Below are positions 7,956-17,461 of a stretch of 64,000 bases of DNA, piece by piece. Origin of the DNA: an uncultured Collinsella sp. (GTDB lineage: Bacteria > Actinomycetota > Coriobacteriia > Coriobacteriales > Coriobacteriaceae); contig CAKTVB010000004.1 in NCBI GenBank assembly GCA_934621295.1, forward strand, positions 62,001-126,000, given 5' to 3'. How positions within the stretch are numbered: the first letter of the stretch is position 1; the number at the start of each line of letters is the position of its first letter. The position numbers were made by a program, and so were the translations under genes. The notes beneath the pieces are model-generated. The model was not told where the DNA came from and did no database searches. It was given only the letters and a program-made list of their open reading frames with translations.

Positions 7956-8600
7956 ATGCGCGTTATCGACCTCACCCATACCATCACCCAGGACATGCCG
8001 GTCTATCCGGGGACGGATGCGCCCCGGCTCACGCCCGCCAACACCTACGAGAACGATGGTTTTAAGGAGACGCTGCTGCAGATGTTCTCCCATACGGGTA
8101 CGCACATGGATTCGCCCTCGCATCTGTTTCCCAACAGGACAACGCTCGACGAGTTCCCCACGAGCCAGTTTATCGGCCAGGCCCTTGTTATCGATTGCTG
8201 TGGCCTGCCGGATGGCGCCGCCATCACCATGGAGCAGCTGCACCCCTATGGAGACAAGGTCGCCGAGGCAGACTTCCTCCTCTTCAACCTGGGGTGGGAC
8301 GAATACTGGGGCACGGACGCCTACTTTGGCGACTATCCCTGCGTGGACGACGAGGTGCTCGATCTGATCATCGCCGGCGGCTACAAAGGCATCGGCTTTG
8401 ACGTCATCGGCTTGGATCCCATCGCCGACGAGAACCTTACGCGCCACAAGAAGCTCTTCTCTTCCTGCGACATCGTGAATATCGAGAACCTTAAAGATCT
8501 GGATTGCTGCGGCGACGACCTCTTTTGGTTTAGCTGCTGCCCCCTGAGAATCAAGGACTCCGACGGCTCTCCCATCCGCGCCATCGCTTGGTTCGAGTAG
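7956..8600 (+). CDS. Cyclase-family metal-dependent hydrolase (KynB-like fold)
   Basis: A 214-residue member of the cyclase/kynurenine formamidase superfamily, whose members hydrolyse N-formyl or lactam-type bonds using divalent metal. The signature HTGTHMDSPSH (about residues 48-58) supplies the metal-binding His and Asp residues, and a DLTHTI start is also typical. The ATG at 7956 follows AAAGGA. It stands alone, without kynurenine-pathway genes, so the substrate cannot be assigned. A TACGAT element at 7926-7931 is a possible -10 box. Confidence 0.8.
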   Translation: MRVIDLTHTITQDMPVYPGTDAPRLTPANTYENDGFKETLLQMFSHTGTHMDSPSHLFPNRTTLDEFPTSQFIGQALVIDCCGLPDGAAITMEQLHPYGDKVAEADFLLFNLGWDEYWGTDAYFGDYPCVDDEVLDLIIAGGYKGIGFDVIGLDPIADENLTRHKKLFSSCDIVNIENLKDLDCCGDDLFWFSCCPLRIKDSDGSPIRAIAWFE

Positions 8601-8711
8601 CCAAGGCGCTAAACATCGCAGACGTCGATGCGCCTCCGCAGCGCAGGCCGTTTGTTTTACCATCTTTGATATGAGCAAACTGGAACGTATGGGCGCAACA
8701 GGGGAGACCGG

Positions 8712-9275
8712 ATGGCTTCGAGCGTTATTTCTCGTGATGAACTGCTGGAAGAGGCATATCGCATTGCCGATACGCAGGGCCTCTCGGCGCTTTCCGTCCG
8801 TTCGCTGGCGCAGGTGTGCCATGTGAGTGTGGGCACCATCTACAATCACTTTGCCTCCAAGGACAAGCTCACAACGGCAACCATCGAGCTGTTCTTTCGC
8901 CGTTCCGTGTTCGACGGCTTTTGTCGCCTCGATGTGCACAAGGGTTTTGTCGACTATTGCGAGGACCTCTATGCGTCGCTCGTCATGGTGCTCGACCGCT
9001 TTAGGCGCTGCTGGCTCAAAGGCGCCGAGGTGCTCCCTGTCGCCGAGAAAAACGCGGCCCATCTGCGTGAACAGCAGATCTTGGCCCACGCGTTGCGCGG
9101 TCTGGTGGAAGTCTACGAAAACGACGCCGCTATCCGCGTGGATCTACCTGCGGGCTTTGATGCCGAACTGGTGTGCCGCTTTACGTTCGACAACATGCTC
9201 GGCGCGTTGCATGCGGGCGAGACCAGCTGCCCTATCCTCTTTGGCCTTCTTCGAAGGACGCTCTACAACGCGTAA
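8712..9275 (+). CDS. TetR-family transcriptional regulator
   Basis: A 187-residue regulator with an N-terminal TetR HTH (LLEEAYRIADTQG, then VSVGTIYNHFASKDKL at about residues 40-56) and a variable helical ligand domain. The start has GGGGAGA upstream. The next gene, 112 nt downstream on the same strand, encodes a small HsmA-like membrane protein that could be its target; this is inferred from position only. Confidence 0.8.
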   Translation: MASSVISRDELLEEAYRIADTQGLSALSVRSLAQVCHVSVGTIYNHFASKDKLTTATIELFFRRSVFDGFCRLDVHKGFVDYCEDLYASLVMVLDRFRRCWLKGAEVLPVAEKNAAHLREQQILAHALRGLVEVYENDAAIRVDLPAGFDAELVCRFTFDNMLGALHAGETSCPILFGLLRRTLYNA

Positions 9276-9387
9276 GACATGAACAAGGCACCTTTGATGT
9301 TCAGGTGCGCCGATTCCACAATATGGTTAGACGCCGGGGCAATCAGTGCGCCCGGCACGATATCGACTTTGGAGGAATCACGCACTT

Positions 9388-9870
9388 ATGAATCCGTTGA
9401 TTATGCCTGCATCCACGGCGATCACGCTCGCTCTTGTCTTCTATACCATCGGCGTTTTTGGCGAGCGCCGCGCCGGCACGCTTAAGAAGAGCCACCTGGC
9501 GCTGTTCTGGCTGGGCCTGATCTGCGACACGACCGGCACCACCATCATGACCACCATCGCGCGCACCTCGACCGCGGCTGTCTCTCCGCTCCATGCCATC
9601 ACCGGCCTGCTGGCCATCATCCTCATGCTCTTCCATGCCCTGTGGGCAACGTTTGTCACCGTGCGCGGCAGCGAGCAGAGCCGCCGGGGCTTCCACAAGC
9701 TGAGCATCTGCGTATGGCTCATCTGGCTCGTTCCGTACTGCGCGGGCCTGTTCATCGGCATTCCCGTGTTCCATTTTGGTGACGCCGCCGTGCTGACGCT
9801 CTCCGTGTGCATCCCGGTGCTCATCGGCATTGTGCTGTTCACCCAGGAACGCAAGCGCGCCTGCTGCTAA
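9388..9870 (+). CDS. HsmA-family (TIGR03987-like) membrane protein
   Basis: A 160-residue integral membrane protein with four hydrophobic helices (about residues 5-25, 38-60, 68-90 and 105-150). The layout and the HALWATFVT and FHKLSICVWLIWLVPY segments fit the TIGR03987/HsmA family of small membrane proteins of unknown biochemical role. ATG 9388 is chosen over upstream GTG 9346 because GGAGGA precedes it and the membrane domain starts directly. A strong terminator follows. Confidence 0.7.
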   Translation: MNPLIMPASTAITLALVFYTIGVFGERRAGTLKKSHLALFWLGLICDTTGTTIMTTIARTSTAAVSPLHAITGLLAIILMLFHALWATFVTVRGSEQSRRGFHKLSICVWLIWLVPYCAGLFIGIPVFHFGDAAVLTLSVCIPVLIGIVLFTQERKRACC

Positions 9871-9897
9871 TTCGATACTCTTCTTTCCATTGTGCCG

Positions 9898-9940
9898 AGG
9901 TCGGGGCGGGTTCCTTTGGGTGCCCGCCCCGACCTATTTT
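9898..9940 (+). terminator. Rho-independent terminator
   Basis: A 13-bp GC-rich stem (9898-9910 with 9923-9935, AGGTCGGGGCGGG and its complement) is followed by ATTTTGTT. It ends the TetR/HsmA unit and overlaps the brnQ stop codon on the other strand. Confidence 0.85.
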
Positions 9941-11289
9941 GTTGAGCGTGTAGCCGAGAGGATGGCGCCTGCGGCGGCTCCGCAGAGGGCGGGGAGCAGC
10001 CAGCCAAAGCCCAGGCTTGCAAGCGGCAGGGCGTCAAACGGCAGCCACGTGCCGGTAAAGAAGGCGTCGCGCAGGGCCGTGGCGACGCTCACGATCGTTG
10101 TGGCGCCGATGGCCCAGGGCCAGATGAGAGGCAGACGGTCGCAGCTGCGGTGCGCCATGCCCATGATCACAAAGACGATAGAGACGGGGTAGAGCGCGTT
10201 GAGCAGCGGGATCGAAAACGTCAGGATGGCGTCGAGGCCAACGTTTGAAACCACGCAGGAAAAGACGGTAAAGGCCACGGCCCAACCTGCGTAGGGGATA
10301 CGGCCCAGTGCGTGCGCTTGCGCGTTTGTGGCATCGGCTCCAAAGGTCTCGGCAAAGTACGTGCCGCAGCAGCTAATGAGGCCAATGCAGACGTTCAGGC
10401 AGGCAAGCAGGTAGATGGCAGCGATGATCACCGTTCCCGCAATGCCAAAGTGCAGCGTCGCCGAGGCGGTAAGCAGCGCCGCTCCGTTGGTGGCGTGCGG
10501 CATGACCGAGCCAAAGCTGGCGCCCACTTGCGCCAGACCGCAGTAGACGAGGGCCATAAGGATGCCGGCCACAATGCCCGCGCGCGAGATCTCGCGCATG
10601 AGACCGTGCGAATCGCTCACACCGAGCTCTTTGATGTTCTCGGCAATAACAAGGCCAAACGTGAGGGAGGCGAGCAAGTCCATGGTTTGGTATCCCGTGA
10701 GGAATCCCTGGACGGGGGCGGCGCTATCGTAGGGAGCTTGGGGCGCTTGCGCCACGCCGGCGGGTGAGACGAGCGACGAGCCCACGACCATGACTAGCAG
10801 GAGGATGAGTGCGGGCCCCGTGATGCGCCCAAGGAGCTTGGTGAGGGTTCCGGGGTGCATGGCGAGCGCATATGCTACGGCAAAGAACGCGATGGAGAAG
10901 ACCAAACGGATGGTGCCGATGGGTGCGCCCTGTGGGAAGAGCGGGATGAGCATCTCAAAGGCGGTGGAACTGGTGCGCGGAATGGCAAGGCAGGGTCCGA
11001 TGGCCAGGTAGATGGCTGCAACGAAGATGCTCGAGAACAGCGGGTGGACACGATCGGCCAGCTCGCGTGCCGTGCCCACGAGTGCTACGGCTACGATACC
11101 GAGTACCGGCAGGCCAATGCCGGCAACAAGGAAACCGATCATTGCCGGGACGGTGGAGGTGCCTGCCTGGAGTGCGAGCATGGGCGGCAAGATGAGGTTT
11201 CCTGCTCCAAAGAACATCGAGAACAGCGTGATGCCCACCGCGACGGATTGCCGGGGCGAAAGGGATTGGTTTGGTGCCGCTTTGTTCAT
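9934..11289 (-). CDS. brnQ: Branched-chain amino acid:cation symporter, BrnQ/LIVCS family
   Basis: A 451-residue carrier with about 12 membrane helices that imports Leu, Ile and Val with sodium or protons. The N-terminus contains the family hallmark MFFGAGNLILPP (residues 20-31), and the length matches known BrnQ proteins (about 440). The start ATG 11289 follows AAAGG. It is a single-gene unit convergent with the HsmA gene. Confidence 0.9.
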   Translation of the reverse strand: MNKAAPNQSLSPRQSVAVGITLFSMFFGAGNLILPPMLALQAGTSTVPAMIGFLVAGIGLPVLGIVAVALVGTARELADRVHPLFSSIFVAAIYLAIGPCLAIPRTSSTAFEMLIPLFPQGAPIGTIRLVFSIAFFAVAYALAMHPGTLTKLLGRITGPALILLLVMVVGSSLVSPAGVAQAPQAPYDSAAPVQGFLTGYQTMDLLASLTFGLVIAENIKELGVSDSHGLMREISRAGIVAGILMALVYCGLAQVGASFGSVMPHATNGAALLTASATLHFGIAGTVIIAAIYLLACLNVCIGLISCCGTYFAETFGADATNAQAHALGRIPYAGWAVAFTVFSCVVSNVGLDAILTFSIPLLNALYPVSIVFVIMGMAHRSCDRLPLIWPWAIGATTIVSVATALRDAFFTGTWLPFDALPLASLGFGWLLPALCGAAAGAILSATRSTK

Positions 11290-11342
11290 GCTGTGGGCCT
11301 TTCAAAAGAATGCGTTCGTGGAACGTATTGTCTCATACATGA

Positions 11343-11456
11343 CGCCGTCTGAACGAGCTGCGTGCGCAGGCGGCTTATGACATGGAGATCGCTCGCAGGA
11401 AGCTTGCGCCCGAGCTCAAGAAGATCAAACCCTGGAACGCGGCCGCGGCCCTGTAG
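11343..11456 (+). pseudogene. Orphan coding-like fragment, about 37 codons
   Basis: An open stretch with no start codon, bounded by TGA at 11340 and TAG at 11454. It reads LNELRAQAAYDMEIARR...KKIKPWNAAAAL, with the charged, helical look and GC3 of a genuine protein end. It may be the 3' remnant of a deleted gene. I do not recognise the parent protein. Confidence 0.3.
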
Positions 11457-11548
11457 CTTCCGTCCACCGCCTCGGCGCAAATAACGGGCTGGTCGCTTAC
11501 AATAAAACAATGACTGCAAGAAATATCGCCGAGAATTGAGTGCATGCG

Positions 11549-14500
11549 ATGGCCAGCGCATTTACCAAAGATGTGATTCGCTCCGTTACCCATTCGTGGG
11601 GACGTTTTATCGCTATTGCTATCATCGCGGCGTTGGGAACGGGCTTCTTTGCCGGCCTGCGCATGACCGGCCCGGACATGCGCCTAGCGGGGGACGAATA
11701 TTACGACGGCACCTATCTTTCCGACGCCCGCGTGGTCTCAACGGTGGGCCTCGACGATAACCAGATCGATCAGATTCGTGCGGTTAAAGGCGTGGCTGCC
11801 GTTATGCCCGCCTACGAGGCCGATGCCATCTCCGACGTTGACGGCATTCAATGCACCTTGCGCTATCACTCGCTCGATGTGGACGCAGCGCGCGCCTGCG
11901 AGTACGACGGCGTGAACACCGCATCTAAAGATGACGATTACCTTAACCGCCCAATTCTCACAAGCGGCACCTGGCCTAAAGCTGCAGACGAGTGCCTGCT
12001 TTCGGCCGATACAGTGTGGCAAAGCGACGTGAAGATTGGCGACAAGGTGCGCTTGATCGAGGGCACACAGGACCTGGACGATACGTTTGCCGTGCGCGAG
12101 TTCACTATCGTGGGCTTTTGCGAATCGGGCTACTATACCTGCTCGACCAGCATGGGATCAACCTCGCTGGGCAGCGGCAAACTGACGAGCTTTGCGTATG
12201 TTCCTGATAGCTCTTTCGCGGACGACTACCCCTACACCGAGGCGTTTATCTCCGTGGAGGGGGCGCGCGAAGAGCGCTGGTCGAGCGATGCCTATCAGCA
12301 AAAGGTCGATGCGGTGACCGCTCGCATCGATGCGATTTCCGATGACATCAAGGCTTCTCGTCTGGATGATTTGCGCGCGGAGGCACAGGCCGAGCTCGAT
12401 GAGAAGCGTGCGGAATACGAACAAGAGAAGGCCGACGCCGAGGCCCAGCTTGCCGATGGCCAATCGGAGCTCGATAGCGCGAAAGCCCAGCTCGATAGTG
12501 CTGCAGCCGATCTGGAATCGGCGCGCGCCCGCATAGCACAAAGCGAGGCACAGCTGCGTGATGGGAAGGCTCAGTACGAGGCGGGAAGCGCGGAGCTTGA
12601 GTCGCAAAAGCAGCAGGCCTATGCGGCCTTGGCGCAGGCTCAAACCGAGATAGACGGCGCACAGGCTCAATACGACGTTGCGATGGCAACGCGCGCCGAG
12701 CTCTCCAGCCAGCTCGATGGGGCCCAGACAGGCCTCGATCAAGTGCAAGACGGCCTTGCTCAGGTCGATACCGGCATCGCTCAGGCGTCGGAGGGAATCA
12801 ATACGCTGACGGCGACCATCGACCAGCTCCAGCAGCAGATTGATGCTCTGCCCGCGGACGATCCGGCGCGCGCCACGCTCGAGCAACAAAAGGCCGGCTG
12901 CGAGCAACAGCTCGCTCAGGCCCAGGCGGAGCTTGCCGGCCTGCAGCAGCAAAAGCAGGCTCTTGAGGAGCAAAAGACCCAGCTTGAAGGTGCCATTGCC
13001 CAGCTCAAAGGCGGCATCGCACAGATCGATTCTCAAACCGCCGGCGTGGCCGAAAGCCTGAGCGCCGCGCGTGCAGAGTTGGAGGCTCAAAAGGCGGCCG
13101 CCGAAAACGGCTTTGCTTCCGCCCAGCAGAGCCTCGATGCGGCGCTGTCGCAGTTTCAGTCCGGAACAGAACAGCTTGAGAGCGGAAAAGCTCAGCTTGT
13201 AGAGGGCCAAGCTCAGTACGACGATGGCTTTGCTCAGTGGCAGGCGGGCAGCTCCGAGCTTGCACAGAAGCGCGCCGAGGCACAAAGCCAGTTTGCCGAC
13301 GCCGAGGCCCAGCTCGAGGAGGCTCAGGCCAAGGTAGACGATATCGCCACCATGGACGCTGACGTCTACACCCTCGATTTGAAGAAGAACATGGGCGTTG
13401 AGAGCTATCGCTCCGATGCCGGTCGCATCGACCAGATCGCACGGGTCTTCCCCTTGCTGTTCTTCCTGGTTGCAGCACTTGTTTCTCTCACTACCATGAC
13501 GCGCATGGTGGACGAGGACCGCATGCTCATCGGTACGTACAAGGCGCTTGGCTATTCCAATGCGCGTATTACGGGCAAGTACCTGGGCTACGCCGCCATC
13601 GCGAGCGGCGTGGGCTCCATCGTGGGCATCTTGGCGCTTTCCACATTCCTGCCGTGGTTCATCATGGAGGCATACGCCATCATCTATGCCATTCCCTGTA
13701 GGCCCGTGCCCATCGACATGCCCATCGCTCTGTCTTCTGCGGGCCTGGGCATTGGCATCACGGTGCTTGCCACTTGGTTTGCCGTGGCGGCCACTCTGCG
13801 CGAGAAGCCCTCGACGCTTATGCTTCCGCGCGCTCCCAAGGCGGGCAAGCGCATCCTGCTGGAGCGTATTCGTCCCATCTGGAGTCGTCTGACCTTCTCT
13901 TGGAAGGTCACCGCGCGCAATCTCTTCCGCTACAAGCGTCGCTTCTGCATGGCCATCATCGGCATTGCCGGCTGCACGGCATTGCTGCTCACGGGTCTTG
14001 GTCTGGAGAATTCGATCAACGACATCATCGACAAGCAGTTTGGCGAGCTGTATCACTACAACACGATTGTGCGCATGGATGAGGACGTCACCGCGGCGCA
14101 AAAGAAGACGGCGACCGAACGCATCGACGAGGATTCGACCGGCTCTTCCACCTGGCTTGCGACCAAGAACATGGTGGTGCGTCAGGCGGGCGCGAAGGGC
14201 AACGATTCCGACCAGATGGTCGAGCTTGACGTGCCGCAAAAGGTCAAGTCGTATTCCGAGTTCCATACGCTGCGCGACCGCGTCTCGGGCAAGACGATGG
14301 CGCTTGACAACACGGGTGCGCTCATCAGCGAGAAGCTTGCTACCAAGCTGGGCGTGCGTGCGGGCGACTCGGTTGATGTCTACGAGCAAGACGCCATTGG
14401 CAACCCCACAGGCAAGGCGTATCGCGTGCGCGTGGCAGGCGTGATCGAGAACTATGTGGCGCACTACGTGATCATGACGCCGGCGCTCTATGAGAAGACG

Positions 14501-15061
14501 TTTGGCGAAGGGGTTTCGTTTACCACGCTGTATGCGAGCGTGGAAGAAGACGAGGCGACGCGCGACAAAGTGAGCGACGACTTGCTGGACACCGACGGCG
14601 TGAAGACCGTGAGCTATAACGACGAGACCATCAACAGTTATCGCAGCATGCTCAAGAGCGTGGACTCGGTTGTGGTGGTGCTGGTAGTTGCCGCGGCGAC
14701 GCTTGCGTTCGTGGTGCTCTACAACCTCACCAACATCAACATCGCCGAGCGCGTGCGCGAGATCGCGACGCTCAAGGTCCTGGGCTTTACGCAGCACGAA
14801 GTCAATGCTTATATCTATCGCGAGACATTGCTGCTGGCGCTTATCGGCTCACTTGTGGGCCTTGTGCTGGGCATCTTTATGGAGAGCTACGTGATCGTGA
14901 CTGCCGAGGTGGACCAGGTGATGTTCGGTCGCGATATCCATCCCTCGAGCTTCATCATCGCGTTTATCCTTACCATGGTGTTCTCGGTGATCGTGACGCT
15001 CTTCATGCGCTCCAAGCTACGCCGCATCGACATGGTAGAAAGCCTCAAGAGCGTGGAGTAA
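11549..15061 (+). CDS. Large FtsX-type ABC permease with long coiled-coil ectodomain
   Basis: A 1170-residue membrane protein. A first helix (about residues 15-35) is followed by a MacB-like extracellular part. A heptad-rich, Gln/Ala/Glu-dense coiled coil spans about 260-610. A first FtsX block of three helices lies at about 635-755, a second ectodomain at about 830-1025 and a second FtsX block at about 1040-1165. This matches the permeases of peptide or lipoprotein exporters and of cell-wall hydrolase regulators. No ABC ATPase is adjacent. GTG 11540 is a possible alternative start; a TACAAT element lies at 11498-11503. Confidence 0.85.
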   Translation: MASAFTKDVIRSVTHSWGRFIAIAIIAALGTGFFAGLRMTGPDMRLAGDEYYDGTYLSDARVVSTVGLDDNQIDQIRAVKGVAAVMPAYEADAISDVDGIQCTLRYHSLDVDAARACEYDGVNTASKDDDYLNRPILTSGTWPKAADECLLSADTVWQSDVKIGDKVRLIEGTQDLDDTFAVREFTIVGFCESGYYTCSTSMGSTSLGSGKLTSFAYVPDSSFADDYPYTEAFISVEGAREERWSSDAYQQKVDAVTARIDAISDDIKASRLDDLRAEAQAELDEKRAEYEQEKADAEAQLADGQSELDSAKAQLDSAAADLESARARIAQSEAQLRDGKAQYEAGSAELESQKQQAYAALAQAQTEIDGAQAQYDVAMATRAELSSQLDGAQTGLDQVQDGLAQVDTGIAQASEGINTLTATIDQLQQQIDALPADDPARATLEQQKAGCEQQLAQAQAELAGLQQQKQALEEQKTQLEGAIAQLKGGIAQIDSQTAGVAESLSAARAELEAQKAAAENGFASAQQSLDAALSQFQSGTEQLESGKAQLVEGQAQYDDGFAQWQAGSSELAQKRAEAQSQFADAEAQLEEAQAKVDDIATMDADVYTLDLKKNMGVESYRSDAGRIDQIARVFPLLFFLVAALVSLTTMTRMVDEDRMLIGTYKALGYSNARITGKYLGYAAIASGVGSIVGILALSTFLPWFIMEAYAIIYAIPCRPVPIDMPIALSSAGLGIGITVLATWFAVAATLREKPSTLMLPRAPKAGKRILLERIRPIWSRLTFSWKVTARNLFRYKRRFCMAIIGIAGCTALLLTGLGLENSINDIIDKQFGELYHYNTIVRMDEDVTAAQKKTATERIDEDSTGSSTWLATKNMVVRQAGAKGNDSDQMVELDVPQKVKSYSEFHTLRDRVSGKTMALDNTGALISEKLATKLGVRAGDSVDVYEQDAIGNPTGKAYRVRVAGVIENYVAHYVIMTPALYEKTFGEGVSFTTLYASVEEDEATRDKVSDDLLDTDGVKTVSYNDETINSYRSMLKSVDSVVVVLVVAAATLAFVVLYNLTNINIAERVREIATLKVLGFTQHEVNAYIYRETLLLALIGSLVGLVLGIFMESYVIVTAEVDQVMFGRDIHPSSFIIAFILTMVFSVIVTLFMRSKLRRIDMVESLKSVE

Positions 15062-15105
15062 CTTGTAAAGTCGGCTGTGCGCATACGATAACGGCGTGGA
15101 CCTCG

Positions 15106-15135
15106 TTGCCCGTGCTCTATGGCTCGCGCTACAAT
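15106..15135 (+). promoter_or_regulatory. Sigma-70-type promoter for prfC
   Basis: TTGCCC at 15106-15111 and TACAAT at 15130-15135, separated by 18 bp, about 50 bp before the prfC start. Confidence 0.5.
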
Positions 15136-15187
15136 GCTAAGGTTGCATATTCGCACGTTACGCATACCGATACCAGTTAGGACACGC

Positions 15188-16801
15188 ATGGCATCCCTGT
15201 CTGATCAGATTTCCTCGCGTCGCACGTTTGCGATCATCTCGCACCCCGACGCCGGCAAGACAACCCTTACCGAAAAGCTGCTGCTCTATACCGGCAGCAT
15301 CCAGACGGCGGGTTCCGTCAAGGGCAAGTCGAGCTCCAAGCATGCCGTGTCCGACTGGATGGATATCGAGAAGGAGCGCGGTATCTCCGTCACCTCCTCG
15401 GTGCTGCAGTTTTCCTACAACGGTTGCTGCGTGAACATCCTTGATACCCCTGGCCACCAGGACTTCTCCGAGGACACCTACCGCACGCTCATGGCTGCCG
15501 ACGCCGCCGTCATGGTCATCGACGCCGCTAAGGGCGTCGAGGCCCAGACCATCAAGCTGTTCCGCGTCTGCACCCTGCGCCACATTCCCATCTTCACCTT
15601 TGTGAACAAGCTCGACCGCGAGGCGCGCGACCCCTTTGAGCTTATGGAAGAGATCGAGAACGTTCTGGGCATCAACACGTATCCCATGAACTGGCCGATT
15701 GGCTCTGGTCGCAACTTCCGCGGCGTCTTTGATCGTCAGACGCGTCGCGTGATTGCCTTCGAGGGCGATGGACATGCCAACGCTACCAAGAAGGTCGCTG
15801 AGGTTGAGGCCGAGCTGGGCGATGCCAAACTCGACGAGCTTATTGGCGAGGAGAACCACCGCAACCTGATGGACGATATCGAGCTGCTCGACGGCGCGGG
15901 CGATGAGCTGGACCTCGATGCTGTGTCGTGCGGCAAGCTTAGCCCCGCCTTCTTTGGCTCGGCGCTCACCAACTTTGGCGTGGAGCCCTTCCTTCAGGAG
16001 TTCCTGCGCCTGGCGCCCACACCGCTGCCCTACAAGGACACCCTTACGGGCGAGCCCGTGGACCCTGCGACTAACGATTTCTCCGGCTTTGTCTTTAAGA
16101 TTCAGGCCAACATGGACAAGAACCATCGTGACCGCATCGCCTTCCTGCGTATCTGTTCGGGTAAGTTCGAGCGCGGCATGGACGCTTTCCACATGCAAGG
16201 CGGCCGCAAGCTCAAGCTGGCCACGGGTACCGCGATGATGGCCGACGACCGCGCGATTGTCGACGAGGCATATGCTGGCGACATCGTGGGCCTGTTCGAT
16301 CCGGGCATCTTCTCCATTGGCGATACGGTGTGCGCGGGCAGGCAACGCGTGCAGTTCCCGCAGATTCCCACGTTCGCGCCAGAGCATTTTGCGCGCATCA
16401 CGCAGGTCGATACGCTCAAGCGCAAGCAGTTCGTCAAGGGTATGGAGGAACTTGCCCAGGAGGGCGCCATCCAGATCTTCCGCGAGCTGGGCGCTGGTAT
16501 GGAAAGCGTGATCGTGGGCGTTGTGGGCGTGCTGCAGTTCGAGGTGCTCGAACAGCGCCTGAAGTCCGAGTACCACGTCGAGGTACGCCGCCAGCCGCTC
16601 TCCTACACCGATATCCGCTGGATCATGAACGACCCCGATACCATCGATATTCCCGCGCTTTCGCTCACGCGCGACACGCTGCGTGTCGAGGACATGCGTG
16701 GCGGCAAGCTGCTGCTGTTCACGAGCCCGTGGAACGTGGATTGGGCGACCGACCACAACGAGGGCCTCGAGCTCTCCGAGTTTGGCAACATCTCGTTCTA
16801 A
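15188..16801 (+). CDS. prfC: Peptide chain release factor 3
   Basis: A translational GTPase of 537 residues that recycles RF1/RF2 from the ribosome after termination. G-domain motifs are in order: G1 HPDAGKTT at 19-26, G3 DTPGHQDF, G4 NKLD. The distinctive RF3 switch region (SGSVKGKSS-type and MDIEKERGISVTSS) separates it from EF-G. The length fits E. coli RF3 (529). ATG 15188 begins the conserved region; an in-frame extension to 15119 would overlap the promoter. Confidence 0.95.
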   Translation: MASLSDQISSRRTFAIISHPDAGKTTLTEKLLLYTGSIQTAGSVKGKSSSKHAVSDWMDIEKERGISVTSSVLQFSYNGCCVNILDTPGHQDFSEDTYRTLMAADAAVMVIDAAKGVEAQTIKLFRVCTLRHIPIFTFVNKLDREARDPFELMEEIENVLGINTYPMNWPIGSGRNFRGVFDRQTRRVIAFEGDGHANATKKVAEVEAELGDAKLDELIGEENHRNLMDDIELLDGAGDELDLDAVSCGKLSPAFFGSALTNFGVEPFLQEFLRLAPTPLPYKDTLTGEPVDPATNDFSGFVFKIQANMDKNHRDRIAFLRICSGKFERGMDAFHMQGGRKLKLATGTAMMADDRAIVDEAYAGDIVGLFDPGIFSIGDTVCAGRQRVQFPQIPTFAPEHFARITQVDTLKRKQFVKGMEELAQEGAIQIFRELGAGMESVIVGVVGVLQFEVLEQRLKSEYHVEVRRQPLSYTDIRWIMNDPDTIDIPALSLTRDTLRVEDMRGGKLLLFTSPWNVDWATDHNEGLELSEFGNISF

Positions 16802-16840
16802 CGGACGTCTGACGCGGGAATTTGAGGAGAAGCATAGGGC

Positions 16841-17374
16841 ATGAATATCACCGTGTATTTGGGCGCCTGCGAGGGGTGCGATCCGCACCTCAAGCAGGCC
16901 GTGCGCGAGCTGGGTGCTTGGATTGGCGCCTCGGGAAATTCCCTGGTGTATGGCGGGTCCAAGACGGGTTTGATGGGCGAGCTTGCCTCGGCAGCGCTAG
17001 AAGCGGGTGCCGAGGTCACGGGCGTGGAGCCGCAGTTCTTTGTCGACTCCGTCCTACAGCTGGAGGGCCTTACCCGTCTGATCGTCACGCCTGATATCGC
17101 GCAGCGCAAGGCCAAGATGATCGAGCTGGGCGATGCCTTTGTGGCATTTCCCGGCGGCACGGGCACGCTGGAGGAAATCTCCCAGATCATGAGCATGATC
17201 GGTCTGGGGCAGCTCGACGCTCCGTGCGTCTTCTACAACCTTAACGGCTATTACAACCCCATGGCCGAGCAGCTCGATCGTATGCTGGCGTGCGATTTGA
17301 CCTCACCCGAGCGCTTGCATGGTATCTCATTCGCTCGCGATTTGGATGAGCTTGTCGCCTGTTTGCAGGCGTAG
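16841..17374 (+). CDS. LOG-family phosphoribohydrolase (TIGR00730)
   Basis: A 177-residue Rossmann-fold protein with the LOG signature PGGTGTLEE (about residues 105-113) and an upstream GGSKTGLMG loop. Family members cleave nucleoside 5'-monophosphates, notably N6-substituted AMP, to base and ribose phosphate. In bacteria without cytokinin biology the physiological substrate is unclear. ATG 16841 follows GAGGAGA. It ends just before a terminator and may be cotranscribed with prfC (39-nt gap). Confidence 0.85.
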   Translation: MNITVYLGACEGCDPHLKQAVRELGAWIGASGNSLVYGGSKTGLMGELASAALEAGAEVTGVEPQFFVDSVLQLEGLTRLIVTPDIAQRKAKMIELGDAFVAFPGGTGTLEEISQIMSMIGLGQLDAPCVFYNLNGYYNPMAEQLDRMLACDLTSPERLHGISFARDLDELVACLQA

Positions 17375-17402
17375 CACGCGAGCGGGATTGACGGTTGATT
17401 TG

Positions 17403-17436
17403 GACGCGATGGGCACATGCCCGTCGCGTCTTTTTT
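17403..17436 (+). terminator. Rho-independent terminator
   Basis: A 13-bp stem, GACGCGATGGGCA with TGCCCGTCGCGTC (one G-T pair), is followed by six T. It closes the prfC-LOG unit. Confidence 0.9.
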
Positions 17437-17461
17437 ATGCAGCGATGCTGTGTCGCGTTGG

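Noticed and set aside
12158..14797. 879-codon open frame antisense to the FtsX permease
   Set aside because: His/Arg/Leu-rich with no recognisable domain; a shadow of the coiled-coil codons.
15158..16888. 576-codon open frame antisense to prfC
   Set aside because: No domain; the plus strand encodes an unmistakable RF3.
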